A program made the translations under genes and the position numbers. The notes under the pieces were generated by a model, which saw nothing but the letters and a program-made list of their open reading frames with translations, did no database searches and was not told the DNA's origin. DNA of 64,000 nucleotides, taken from assembly GCA_003671025.1 (NCBI GenBank), contig QWPW01000015.1:1-64000 (forward strand). Reading direction: 5' to 3'. This DNA comes from Planctomycetota bacterium. GTDB taxonomy: Bacteria > Planctomycetota > Phycisphaerae > Phycisphaerales > SM1A02. Shown here in pieces: positions 25,458-34,129 of the stretch; position 1 is the stretch's first letter; each line of letters starts with the position of its first letter.

Positions 25458-27686
25458 ATGGCACTCCCCCACCTGAACGATGAACAGATCCGCACTTGGA
25501 CCCGTGAGCAGAAAGATCGTTGGTGGTTGGAAAATGTTTTCCGCGGCGACATGGCGCAGCTCACGCTGCGTTCGGCGCTCACGGGCTTTCTGCTCGGTGG
25601 CGTGCTCTCGGCGACGAATCTCTACATCGGCGCGAAGACCGGTTGGACGCTCGGCGTCGGCGTGACCAGCGTCATCATGTCGTTCGTCATGTTCCGCACA
25701 CTCTCGCGGTTGCAAGTGTCCAAGGACATGACCATCCTCGAGAACAACGCGGTGCAATCGATCGCGACCGCCGCGGGATATATGACGGGGCCGCTCATCT
25801 CCGCGCTGATGGCTTATATGTTCGTGACCAACACGGAGATGATCTGGTACCAGATGTTGATCTGGAACATCATCGCCAGCTTTCTCGGCGTGATGGTGGC
25901 GTTCCCTATGAAGCGCCGCTTCATCAATGATGAACAACAACCGTTTCCAGAAGGACGAGCGTGCGCGGTGGTGCTCGACTCGCTCTATCCCGATGCGCCG
26001 CAAGGCGGAACCAAGAACATGGTTGACATGATTCCCGTTGCCACTGTGCGCGCAGACGGCGCGACGGGCGTAGACGCGGGCGTGTTCAAGGCCAAGGCAC
26101 TTGCCGTCGCCGCCTCACTCGGCGCGGTGCTGCAATTAGTGGTCGCCGGCGGCTACATGGCGATTCTGCAGATCTCAGTGTTAGGAACGGCCAAGGCAAA
26201 GGACGCGCTGTACAAGATTCCCGATCGACTCGACCTCTGGTATTACGAGTTTGCCAAAGCTCGTCCGGGGACGTGGGTTCCAAACTCCAACGGTGTGAGT
26301 TTCGATCAACTCGGCGCACATGCAGTGTTCGACTTATCCATGGTTGGCGCGGGCGGACTCATGGGAATGCGCATCGCGGCCAGCGTGTTCATTGGCATGG
26401 TGGCGAACTTCCTCATCGTCGCGCCGATCATGATTGCCTACGGCGAAATCGTGCCCAAAAACTACGCCGCCATTGTGCAGCCCGATGGAACTTATGACAT
26501 GGCCGCTGCGGTGTTCGGGCGCGCTTGGCTCACCAATTCATGGTGTCTGTGGTGGGGCGTTGCGATGATGGTCACCGCTTCGATGGTGAGTTTGTTTGCG
26601 AAGCCGAAGATGATCTACGGCGCATTCACTGGGCTGTTTGCCAAGAAGGAAAAGACCGAAGATTGCCTGCGCGAAATCGAGTTTCCTCTCAAGTGGAGCT
26701 TGATCGGAATTCCTATCGCTTCGGCCGCGATCATCTGGCTGAACTATGAATGGTTCGGCGTAAACCCTTGGTTAGGCGCGCTCTCGATTCCAATGATCAT
26801 CGTGCTCACGCTGATCGCCGCGAACGCCACCGCGCTCACATCGACGACTCCGACCGGCTCGCTGTCAAAGATCACCCAGTTCACATTCGGTGCCATGCAA
26901 CCGGCCAATCCTGCGACCAACCTCATGACTGCGGGAGTGACCACGGAAGTCGCTTCCAACGCCTCGAATCTGTTGATGGACATCAAGCCCGGCTACATGC
27001 TCGGCGCCAAGCCGCGTCAGCAAGCAGTCGGTCACTGCATCGGTATTGTCGCGGGCGCACTCGCGTCCACGCCGCTCTTCTTCATCTTGTTCCTCAGCAA
27101 CAAGAAAGCAGAAACCTCGATCAAGGATCACATCACTGATGACTGGGCCGTGCCCGGAGCGATTCAGTGGGCCGCGATTTCCGATGTCATCGGGGGCATG
27201 GGAAAGCAAGGCGTGCAACTGCTGCAAGTCGGCGCCGATCACATCACTAAGTTGTGGGGAGTGCTGCCAGTGAGCGCCGCGTGGGCCATGCTCGCGGGCG
27301 CGATCCTTGCGGTGATCTTCGAAGTTGCGCGCATCGCAACCAAGGGCAAGTTTCCCTTGAGCGCCGTCGGTATCGGCCTCGGCGTGGTGTTGCCGCCCGA
27401 CTCGACAGTGATGATGTTTACAGGCGCGTTGATCTTCGCATTCTTTGAGCGCAAGTATCACAAAGCCGTTGGAACATTCGGCTGGAAGTTGTGGGTTGAC
27501 TCGAAGGAAGCCGTGTGCGCGGGACTCATCGCAGGATGGGCGCTCGTAGGCGTGGGTGACGGCGTGATCTCGGCGTTCATTCCTTATCACGACACGACTG
27601 AAGAGGCGGAAGCAGAAGCCGCGAAAGCGTCGGGCACTGTGATGACACCCGCAGAACTCGATGCGGAACACGCACTGCGTTCGTAA
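25458..27686 (+). CDS. OPT-family oligopeptide/metal-chelate transporter
   Basis: The 742-residue membrane protein has about 15 hydrophobic segments, starting after a short soluble head. It fits the OPT superfamily: LTLRSALTGFLLGGVLSATNLYIGAKTGWTLG in the first segment, ENNAVQSIATAAGYM, PFPEGRACA and TPTGSLSKITQFTFGAMQPANPATNLMTAGVT. OPT members import peptides or metal-chelator complexes using proton symport. The frame is open to 25356, but the ATG at 25458 gives the standard N-terminus. A strong bidirectional terminator follows at 27715-27747. Confidence 0.87.
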   Translation: MALPHLNDEQIRTWTREQKDRWWLENVFRGDMAQLTLRSALTGFLLGGVLSATNLYIGAKTGWTLGVGVTSVIMSFVMFRTLSRLQVSKDMTILENNAVQSIATAAGYMTGPLISALMAYMFVTNTEMIWYQMLIWNIIASFLGVMVAFPMKRRFINDEQQPFPEGRACAVVLDSLYPDAPQGGTKNMVDMIPVATVRADGATGVDAGVFKAKALAVAASLGAVLQLVVAGGYMAILQISVLGTAKAKDALYKIPDRLDLWYYEFAKARPGTWVPNSNGVSFDQLGAHAVFDLSMVGAGGLMGMRIAASVFIGMVANFLIVAPIMIAYGEIVPKNYAAIVQPDGTYDMAAAVFGRAWLTNSWCLWWGVAMMVTASMVSLFAKPKMIYGAFTGLFAKKEKTEDCLREIEFPLKWSLIGIPIASAAIIWLNYEWFGVNPWLGALSIPMIIVLTLIAANATALTSTTPTGSLSKITQFTFGAMQPANPATNLMTAGVTTEVASNASNLLMDIKPGYMLGAKPRQQAVGHCIGIVAGALASTPLFFILFLSNKKAETSIKDHITDDWAVPGAIQWAAISDVIGGMGKQGVQLLQVGADHITKLWGVLPVSAAWAMLAGAILAVIFEVARIATKGKFPLSAVGIGLGVVLPPDSTVMMFTGALIFAFFERKYHKAVGTFGWKLWVDSKEAVCAGLIAGWALVGVGDGVISAFIPYHDTTEEAEAEAAKASGTVMTPAELDAEHALRS

Positions 27687-27714
27687 TCGCGCAAACGAAG
27701 CACTCGAAAAACAC

Positions 27715-27747
27715 AACGGCGGCTGCTGATGCAGCCGCCGTTTTTTG
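27715..27747 (+). terminator. Strong (probably bidirectional) rho-independent terminator
   Basis: A perfect 12-bp stem (27715-27726 with 27731-27742, AACGGCGGCTGC/GCAGCCGCCGTT) with a TGAT loop is followed by a T-run. On the minus strand the hairpin is followed by GTGTTTTT, so it could also stop transcripts from the minus-strand gene at 27780. Confidence 0.88.
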
Positions 27748-27779
27748 TTGAACTCGATACACCCGCAGTGTTGATCGGG

Positions 27780-28124
27780 TCACGCTTTGCGCTTCATACG
27801 AAACACCGGGTTATGTCTGGGTTTTTCATCCTCGGTGCTCGTCCAGTTCGACTGCACGGTCGCAAGATTGGTGATGTCCTTCGTCACAAACTCCACGCGC
27901 TCGCTCCCGTCACTCTCCTTGGTCGCGGCCTTCGCTTGCAAGCGCGGTTGATTGCCCGCCGCGCAGGAATGCGTGCACAACAGTTGCGCTCCGATCATCG
28001 CGCGCACGTGTGCGTTGAAGTTCGGCGCACGATGCAAGGCGGGCGCAGCGGTCGCATGTTCATCGGGTTCCAAGCGAGCCGCGGACGCGATCACGTATGC
28101 GGCAGGACCCAAGATGCCAGGCAC
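27780..28124 (-). CDS. Small protein of unknown function
   Basis: The 114-residue frame uses G/C at the third position almost throughout, as real genes here do, and opens with GTG directly after GGAG. An in-frame TGA four codons upstream rules out a longer gene. The N-terminus (MPGILGPAAYVIASAARLE) is mildly hydrophobic. The rest is basic and polar (QPRLQAKAATKESDGSERVEF, ending FRMKRKA). I do not recognise it. It converges on the OPT transporter and would share the bidirectional terminator. It may be a short unknown protein or the remnant of a longer gene. Confidence 0.45.
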   Translation of the reverse strand: MPGILGPAAYVIASAARLEPDEHATAAPALHRAPNFNAHVRAMIGAQLLCTHSCAAGNQPRLQAKAATKESDGSERVEFVTKDITNLATVQSNWTSTEDEKPRHNPVFRMKRKA

Positions 28125-28312
28125 AATCTCCGCTCATTCCACCGCCGCTCTTGCAAAGGCCGTATTCGGCAGTACCTTCCACTGTCTGTCCCGAATGCGG
28201 CCACAGGGTTGTTTGTTGCTCAATTCGAATGAAGTGACATCTGCACAGCCAACTCTTACGAAGAGCCACGCGACCTCCCCCGGCGCCCTTGGCCCCACTT
28301 TGCGAAACCACC

Positions 28313-30166
28313 ATGAATTCAATTCCTAGTTTGAAGGCTGCCACGACCCTCGGATGCATCGCCCTTGGAGTCGCGGCTGTGTTGCTCGGACAGATCACCG
28401 CCACCGCCGCCGACGCGAAGAATCGCGAGCGAAAGTCAGGCAATGCGGGAGAGGGCGGCGTCGCTGGTGGCGCAGCCGATTGCGGTTCTGCCTCGTCGAT
28501 TGCCTTGGGCGAAACGCCCTTTGACACCACGACTTCGACGGTGAATCTGCAGATTCCCGCCGAAGCTCCCTGTGGCGCGCACACGATTTTCAAGTCGGTC
28601 TTCTTCCGTTTCACCGCCGAAGAAACGGGCTTGTACACCTTTGAAACGTGCGGCAACGATGTCTGGGACACGCGCATCGCGATCCTCAACGACTGCGACG
28701 TTGCGTTGGGCGTGATCGGTTGCGACGACGACGGTTGTGCCTGGCGCAGTCGCGCGGGCGCGGCGCTCGTCGCAGGCAACACCTATCGCGTGGCCATCGG
28801 CGCCTATTACGAGAACGACGGCGGCGTGGGAGTCCTCAAGGTTACCGAGCCAACTGGCGGTGGTACTGGCGGACCTCCTGATGTCATCGTCGGCGGTATT
28901 CCTGATGTTTCAAAGTATGGATCGACCGTCAGCGGTGGCGTGACCACCATGGCCTATTCATTTGGCACCACGAGTTGCAACATTGGCACGGGCCAACTCA
29001 GTTGGTACGGCGCGCCCGACAATCGGCATCCCTTCATTCCAATGAACATGTATCGATATAAGGGTGGGCGTTTGGAACAAATCGGAATGAGTTGGGGCAA
29101 GCACGGCTTCTGCGCGTTGCAAGGAACGCTGTGCAGCGCGTGCATTCCTGCGGGCGACGGCTGCCCGCCGATTCTCGGTGTTGGTTGCTCTGATCCCTAT
29201 TCATCCGACCTCAACGGTAGTCAAGGCGGACTCGGTACCCGCAAAGAAGTGAACGCCGCAACTGGCGCGTTTCCTGGCAGTTTCAACGCAGGAATGCCCG
29301 CCGCGTCGGCCACGATTGGTCGTCGATTGCAAGTGTTGGCCAACGATCTCAACCCTGCGATGAATGCCAACGCGCAGTATCTCGCCGAGGGTCAATACAT
29401 TCATCCTGAAGATGCGGCCGCGAACAACGACAACAACAACGCGTCGTGGCGGCAACTGGCTGTGGGCGCGCTCAGTGCGGGCGCGTACACGCTCACTCTC
29501 ACCGGCAACACGAAGCAACAACAAGCGGGCATCGAAGCGTGGAAGACCTTTAACCCCGCGGTGACATTAGTCAACACCGATGTCGTCGATGACGGTCGCT
29601 TCATTACCGCGTTCACCGTGACCAACAATGGAAACGGAACCTGGCGCTACGAATATGCAGTGCAGAATCTCAACTCCGATCGCTCCGCACGTTCGCTGTC
29701 GCTGCCGATTCCTGCGGGAGTGACCGTGAGCAACGCGGGATTCCATGACATCAACTATCACTCGGGCGATCCCTATGACCCCACTGATTGGAGCATCAAT
29801 GTGGGCAGCCAAGCGGTGACGTGGAGCGGCGGAACCTACGCCGTGAATGTCAACGGAAACGCATTACGCTTTGCAACTCTTTATAACTTCTGGTTCGACG
29901 CCAACCAGCCGCCCGCGGATGCCAGCGCCACACTCGGACTGTTCAAGCCAGGCGCAGCGGGCGCACCGACCGCGGTCTATGTGCCTGTTCAAGGCCCCGC
30001 CGCTCCTGCGGGCAACCCAGCCGACCTCAACAGTGACGGGTTCGTGAATGCCGCTGATCTCGCGATGTTGCTGGGAAACTGGGGCAACGCGGGCGTGGGC
30101 GACATCAACGGCGATAGCGTGGTGAACGCTGCCGATGTCACCATACTGTTGGGCGCATGGCAATGA
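28313..30166 (+). CDS. Secreted protein with PPC-like, novel conserved and dockerin domains (copy A)
   Basis: The 617-residue protein starts with a signal region (ATTLGCIALGVAAVLLGQ). Residues about 55-180 look like a bacterial pre-peptidase C-terminal (PPC) domain (FFRFTAEETGLYTFETCG, DTRIAILNDCD, VIGCDDDGC). From about 190 to 550 there is a domain I cannot assign, nearly shared with the protein at 31307-33118 (NRHPFIPMNMYRYKGGR, LGVGCSDPYSSDLNGSQGG, YEYAVQNLNSDRSARS). The last 50 residues are a dockerin pair (DLNSDGFVNAADLAMLLGNW, DINGDSVVNAADVTILLGAW) with Ca2+-binding Asp/Asn loops. The stop overlaps the next gene's start (ATGA). Confidence 0.75.
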   Translation: MNSIPSLKAATTLGCIALGVAAVLLGQITATAADAKNRERKSGNAGEGGVAGGAADCGSASSIALGETPFDTTTSTVNLQIPAEAPCGAHTIFKSVFFRFTAEETGLYTFETCGNDVWDTRIAILNDCDVALGVIGCDDDGCAWRSRAGAALVAGNTYRVAIGAYYENDGGVGVLKVTEPTGGGTGGPPDVIVGGIPDVSKYGSTVSGGVTTMAYSFGTTSCNIGTGQLSWYGAPDNRHPFIPMNMYRYKGGRLEQIGMSWGKHGFCALQGTLCSACIPAGDGCPPILGVGCSDPYSSDLNGSQGGLGTRKEVNAATGAFPGSFNAGMPAASATIGRRLQVLANDLNPAMNANAQYLAEGQYIHPEDAAANNDNNNASWRQLAVGALSAGAYTLTLTGNTKQQQAGIEAWKTFNPAVTLVNTDVVDDGRFITAFTVTNNGNGTWRYEYAVQNLNSDRSARSLSLPIPAGVTVSNAGFHDINYHSGDPYDPTDWSINVGSQAVTWSGGTYAVNVNGNALRFATLYNFWFDANQPPADASATLGLFKPGAAGAPTAVYVPVQGPAAPAGNPADLNSDGFVNAADLAMLLGNWGNAGVGDINGDSVVNAADVTILLGAWQ

Positions 30167-31095
30167 GCGCATCGCATTGCAGATTTCTGCTGGTCGCGTT
30201 GGCTGCAGGCGTGCTCGGTGCGTTCACGCCGCAAGTCCTCGCGCAAAATGCTGGCTGCCCCGAAGATGTCAACAGCGACGGTGTGGTTGACTCTAGCGAC
30301 CTCGCGATGGTGCTCTCCAAGTGGGGTCCCTGCGAGACCACTCTGGGTTGGGCCACCACCTTGGAGTTCGAACCTAACCCCGCGGTGGTCACCGACGAGA
30401 GCTTTCGCCAACGCATGGTTTCCACGGGCCTTCCGTGGCGCGTGCGCGACAACGGCACGCAGATGGAAATGCTGCTCGTCCCACCAGGCACCTACATGAT
30501 GGGTGCGAGTAAAGACGACAGTGAAGCGACGAAGGAGGAGTACCCCGCGCATGAGGTGACGCTCACCCATGCGTTCTATCTCAGCCGCACAGAAGTCACA
30601 CAAGCGACATGGCAAGCAACGATGAAGCAGAAGGACCCCAGCTCCTTCCACGGCGCGACGCTGCCCGTCAACAACCTGACCTTTGATCAAGCGAATCAGT
30701 TCTGCGCGGCGAATTCGATGCGACTTCCTACCGAAGCCGAGTGGGAGTACGCATGTCGCGGCGGCAACACCACTCCGCGCTACGGCGCGCTTGACGACAT
30801 CGGTTGGTATGTCGCCAACTCGCAACTCTCCACCCATCCCGTCGCGGAGAAACTACCCAATCCGCTGGGTTTCTACGACATGATTGGCAACGTGCGTGAG
30901 TGGTGCCAAGATTGGTACAGCGACTACACCGCCGCCGCCGTGGTTGATCCCATGGGACCAAAGAGTGGCGACGTGCGCATCCTTCGCGGTGGCTCATGGG
31001 TGATCAGCGCGGCGTATTGCCGAGCGTCCATTCGCGTCGAGACCCCGACGTTTTTCAGCTTCAGCATTGGATTCCGTGCCGCGCGAAATCCGTAG
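30163..31095 (+). CDS. Secreted dockerin-SUMF1 (formylglycine-generating-enzyme-like) protein
   Basis: Read from the ATG at 30163 (ATGA overlap with the upstream stop), it has a signal peptide (FLLVALAAGVLGAFTPQVLA), a short dockerin-like loop (DVNSDGVVDSSDLAMVLSKW) at about residues 35-60 and a SUMF1/FGE-sulfatase domain to the end. Typical blocks are VPPGTYMMGASKDD, FYLSRTEVTQATW, LPTEAEWEYACRGG, GNVREWCQDWYSDY and LRGGSWV. In true aerobic FGEs the segment after GGS carries two active-site cysteines; here only the second is present (AAYCRASIR) and the first is Ile. It is therefore more likely a non-catalytic or differently acting SUMF1 protein. Confidence 0.75.
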   Translation: MSASHCRFLLVALAAGVLGAFTPQVLAQNAGCPEDVNSDGVVDSSDLAMVLSKWGPCETTLGWATTLEFEPNPAVVTDESFRQRMVSTGLPWRVRDNGTQMEMLLVPPGTYMMGASKDDSEATKEEYPAHEVTLTHAFYLSRTEVTQATWQATMKQKDPSSFHGATLPVNNLTFDQANQFCAANSMRLPTEAEWEYACRGGNTTPRYGALDDIGWYVANSQLSTHPVAEKLPNPLGFYDMIGNVREWCQDWYSDYTAAAVVDPMGPKSGDVRILRGGSWVISAAYCRASIRVETPTFFSFSIGFRAARNP

Positions 31096-31306
31096 CGCAA
31101 AGGCGAGCGTTGAGGTGCGAGTGATGATGCGCTTGAATGCAACGCACCCCGTGAACAGCCGTGCGATCGCGCGATTTCAACTGTTTCTAGAATCCGCCTT
31201 TTGATTTCCGCGCACTCGGAGTACTCTTGACGAAGCCGCACGAGTGTGCGCGTTGTCGCATTGCGCGGAGTCCGTCGGCTCCACCACCCCCCGCTGAGAT
31301 TGCCTC

Positions 31307-33118
31307 ATGAAGACCTTCCTCACCCTCGCTCTCACGACTCTGGGAACCGCCGCAGTGCTCCTGGGACAATTCGAATCAAGCGCTAGCGGCGGCGGCAAAG
31401 GTGATGGGAAGGGCGACGGAGGTGTGGCTGGCGGATCAACCGACTGCGCGACTGCAGTGGCCGCCGTAGTGGGAGCGAACGCGTTCAACACGTCGAGCGC
31501 GACCGGTTCGATCGCGGTGGGTGCGGGCGGCGCTTGCGGCGCGCACACCATTTACAAGCCGAACTATTTCACCTTCACCCCTGCCACTACCGGCTCGTAC
31601 ACGATCGCCACCTGCAACAACTCGACGTGGGACACGCGCATCGCGGTGAACGCGGCGTGCGGCGCGAACCTCTCACCCATCGCGTGCGATGACGACAGCT
31701 GCGGCACGCAGAGTTCGGCGGTGGGCACCTTCACTGGGGGTGTGACCTATCGCGTCATCGTGGGTGGCTTCGGCAGTGGCGACAGCGGCGCGGGTTCGAT
31801 TCTGATCAGCTCGGGCGGCGGTTCTGGCGGCGGAACGATTGGTCCAGATGTCATCGTCGGATCGATTCCTGACATTTCTAAGTACGGATCTGTGGTCGTG
31901 AGTGGACAAACCATCATGGCCTACGCCATCGGTACCACGAGCTGCAACATCGGCGACGCGCTGCTCGATTGGTTCGCTTCGCCCGACAACCGCCATCCCT
32001 TCATCCCGCAGAACATCTACCGCATCAAGAGCGGACGCATCGAGCAAATCGGTCTCGGTTGGGGCAAGCACGGTTTCACTGCTTTGCAAGGGACTTTGTG
32101 CGGTTCCTGCACTCCTTCATCGAGCGGAAACTGGCTCGGGGTCGGTTGCAGTGATCCCTACAGCTCAGGCCTCAACGGAAGCCAAGGCGGATGCGGCACG
32201 CGCAGTGAAGTGAACGCTGCTACTGGCGTCTTCCCCGGCACCTACAACTCGGGAATGCCCGCTGCGCCCGCGACCATCGGTCGGCGCATTCAAGTCAACG
32301 GAAATGACCTTAATCCAACATTGAACCCATCGGCGACCTATCTGGTCGAGGCGCAGTACTACCACCCTGGCGACGCCAGCGCGGGCAACGACAACAACAA
32401 CGCCTCGTGGCGCTCGATCACCGTGGGCTCGCTCACCTCGGGCGCGTACAGCCTCACCCTCACTGGCGCGACCAATCAACAGAAGGCTGCGATCGAGGCG
32501 TGGAAGACGGCTGACGCCGCGGTCACGTTGGTCAACGCCGATGTCGCGCTCGATGGACGCTTCATCCTCGGCTACAAGGTCACCGACAACGGCAATGGCA
32601 CGTGGCACTACGAATACGCGGTGCAGAATCTCAACTCCGATCGCTCGGGGCAGTCGTTCTCCATTCCGCTTCCTGCGGGAACTGTGGTGACTGGGAGCGG
32701 GTTCCACGATGTGAACTATCACTCGGGCGATCCATACAGCCTCACCGATTGGGTCTTCACTTCCACGGGCGGCGCTGCGAAGTGGACCGGCGGAACCTAC
32801 GCCACCAGCGTGAACAGCAACGCGCTGCGTCTCTCGACGATCTACAACTTTTGGTTTGACGCGAATCGCGCGCCGACGGCGGTCAACGCAACGCTGGGGC
32901 TGTTCAAGCCGGGAGCATCGCCATCAATCACCATCGCCGCGCAAGGCCCCGCTGCTGCGGCGGGCAATCCATCCGACCTCAACTTCGATGGTCTGGTGAA
33001 TGGCTCTGACCTCGCGATCCTGCTCAACAACTGGGGCGGCACTGGCCTCGGCGACATCAACAACGACAGCGTTGTCAACGGCGCGGATCTCGCCGAGCTG
33101 CTCAACGCGTGGGGATGA
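31307..33118 (+). CDS. Secreted protein with PPC-like, novel conserved and dockerin domains (copy B)
   Basis: The 603-residue protein is the close paralogue of the protein at 28313. It has a signal peptide (LTLALTTLGTAAVLLGQ), a PPC-like domain (YFTFTPATTGSYTIATCN, DTRIAVNAACG, PIACDDDSCG), then the shared unassigned domain (NRHPFIPQNIYRIKSGRIEQ, LGVGCSDPYSSGLNGSQGG, NGTWHYEYAVQNLNSDRS). It ends in a dockerin pair (DLNFDGLVNGSDLAILLNNW, DINNDSVVNGADLAELLNAW). Long identical blocks shared with copy A point to a fairly recent duplication that left the SUMF1 gene between them. No catalytic motif was seen. Confidence 0.75.
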   Translation: MKTFLTLALTTLGTAAVLLGQFESSASGGGKGDGKGDGGVAGGSTDCATAVAAVVGANAFNTSSATGSIAVGAGGACGAHTIYKPNYFTFTPATTGSYTIATCNNSTWDTRIAVNAACGANLSPIACDDDSCGTQSSAVGTFTGGVTYRVIVGGFGSGDSGAGSILISSGGGSGGGTIGPDVIVGSIPDISKYGSVVVSGQTIMAYAIGTTSCNIGDALLDWFASPDNRHPFIPQNIYRIKSGRIEQIGLGWGKHGFTALQGTLCGSCTPSSSGNWLGVGCSDPYSSGLNGSQGGCGTRSEVNAATGVFPGTYNSGMPAAPATIGRRIQVNGNDLNPTLNPSATYLVEAQYYHPGDASAGNDNNNASWRSITVGSLTSGAYSLTLTGATNQQKAAIEAWKTADAAVTLVNADVALDGRFILGYKVTDNGNGTWHYEYAVQNLNSDRSGQSFSIPLPAGTVVTGSGFHDVNYHSGDPYSLTDWVFTSTGGAAKWTGGTYATSVNSNALRLSTIYNFWFDANRAPTAVNATLGLFKPGASPSITIAAQGPAAAAGNPSDLNFDGLVNGSDLAILLNNWGGTGLGDINNDSVVNGADLAELLNAWG

Positions 33119-33130
33119 GTCGGTGAAACA

Positions 33131-33799
33131 TCACCCCTCGCGCGGAAACTCATAGCCAAACTGTGTGAGTTCGACTGCGCACGCTTGTTCGACGACCGAG
33201 CGCGCGCGCTCGGAGTACATCGATGCCACAGTTGCTTCGCGAGGACGAATTCCCGCCTTGAACGTCGGCAGCGCGTCGGGCTCCCAGGGGATGCTCAGTC
33301 GCGCGCATGTCGACGCCATGTCGGCGGCCATCTGTTCATGGCGAATCACTCCGTCGAGGCAAAACACACCGTCGATCAAGTACTGATCCTGATCGAGCAT
33401 CGGCCCGTCGCTCACGAGCCATTGCTCGAATTGTTCAGGCTCGCTGAGCGTCGCATCAAGCGCAATCGCGCCCTTGCGCTTCTTAAAGAAAAACGCGGAC
33501 ACAGCCTTTTCAAAGGGATTTCGCACCACGCAGAACTTGTAATAGCGCTGCCAGAATTCTTCGCCGATCTGTTGCCGCAGCATCGACGCCGGCATGTGAT
33601 TCCACCAACGGCACAATGCGAGATCAATCTTGCCGCGCCGCCCGATGATGCCCTCAGGCGAAACCAATTCCTCGCGCGCGTGACTGGCACTCCACTCCCC
33701 CGGCGCCATGCAGTAGCGCTCAAAAAACGCTTCCACCGAAGTGCCGCCCGTCTTCACAGTCTTGGTGTAAATGAACTGGCACCGATGGCTTACGAGCAT
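33131..33799 (-). CDS. Sulfotransferase-family protein
   Basis: The 222-residue protein has the two PAPS-binding elements of cytosolic/Golgi-type sulfotransferases. The 5'-phosphosulfate loop is FIYTKTVKTGGTSVEAFF near residue 10. The 3'-phosphate region is CVVRNPFEKAVSAFFFKKR near residue 90, with the usual Arg and Ser. It would transfer sulfate to a carbohydrate or lipid acceptor. It sits convergent to copy B of the dockerin proteins (13 bases apart). A link to a sulfated polysaccharide is possible but unproven. Confidence 0.75.
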   Translation of the reverse strand: MLVSHRCQFIYTKTVKTGGTSVEAFFERYCMAPGEWSASHAREELVSPEGIIGRRGKIDLALCRWWNHMPASMLRQQIGEEFWQRYYKFCVVRNPFEKAVSAFFFKKRKGAIALDATLSEPEQFEQWLVSDGPMLDQDQYLIDGVFCLDGVIRHEQMAADMASTCARLSIPWEPDALPTFKAGIRPREATVASMYSERARSVVEQACAVELTQFGYEFPREG

Positions 33800-34129
33800 G
33801 GATTACTTTCGCGCGCGGACACAGTTTCAACACGCGTTGCCCGCGTGCGTTTCTAGTGTCACCAAGTATACGAACGCGCGCGCGCAGACGATCGACACTG
33901 CGAGCGTCGGCAAGATGTTTGACGCGGCGTGAGTCAGTTGCAGGCGACTGAGATGCAAGCGTGGTCGATGTAGTCGCGCGCGCATGGCCACGACACCACC
34001 TCAATTCATCGCCACACCGCGCGTCGACCCAACCGCCATCCGCCATCCGATCATCCCCAACGCGACCGACGCTGCAACACACAGTACAATCTCGCCCCAC
34101 CACGCGCGACCTTCCGTCACAATCCGCGC
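33800..34129. other. Intergenic stretch between divergent genes
   Basis: About 330 bases separate the divergent sulfotransferase and YihY genes. Only shadow frames are open here. No terminator, tRNA or clear operator was recognised. It should hold both promoters. Confidence 0.45.

Noticed and set aside
28151-28234. Short plus-strand frame with a CPECGH zinc-ribbon-like string
   Set aside because: Only 27 codons from a TTG, with no ribosome site and no second zinc half.
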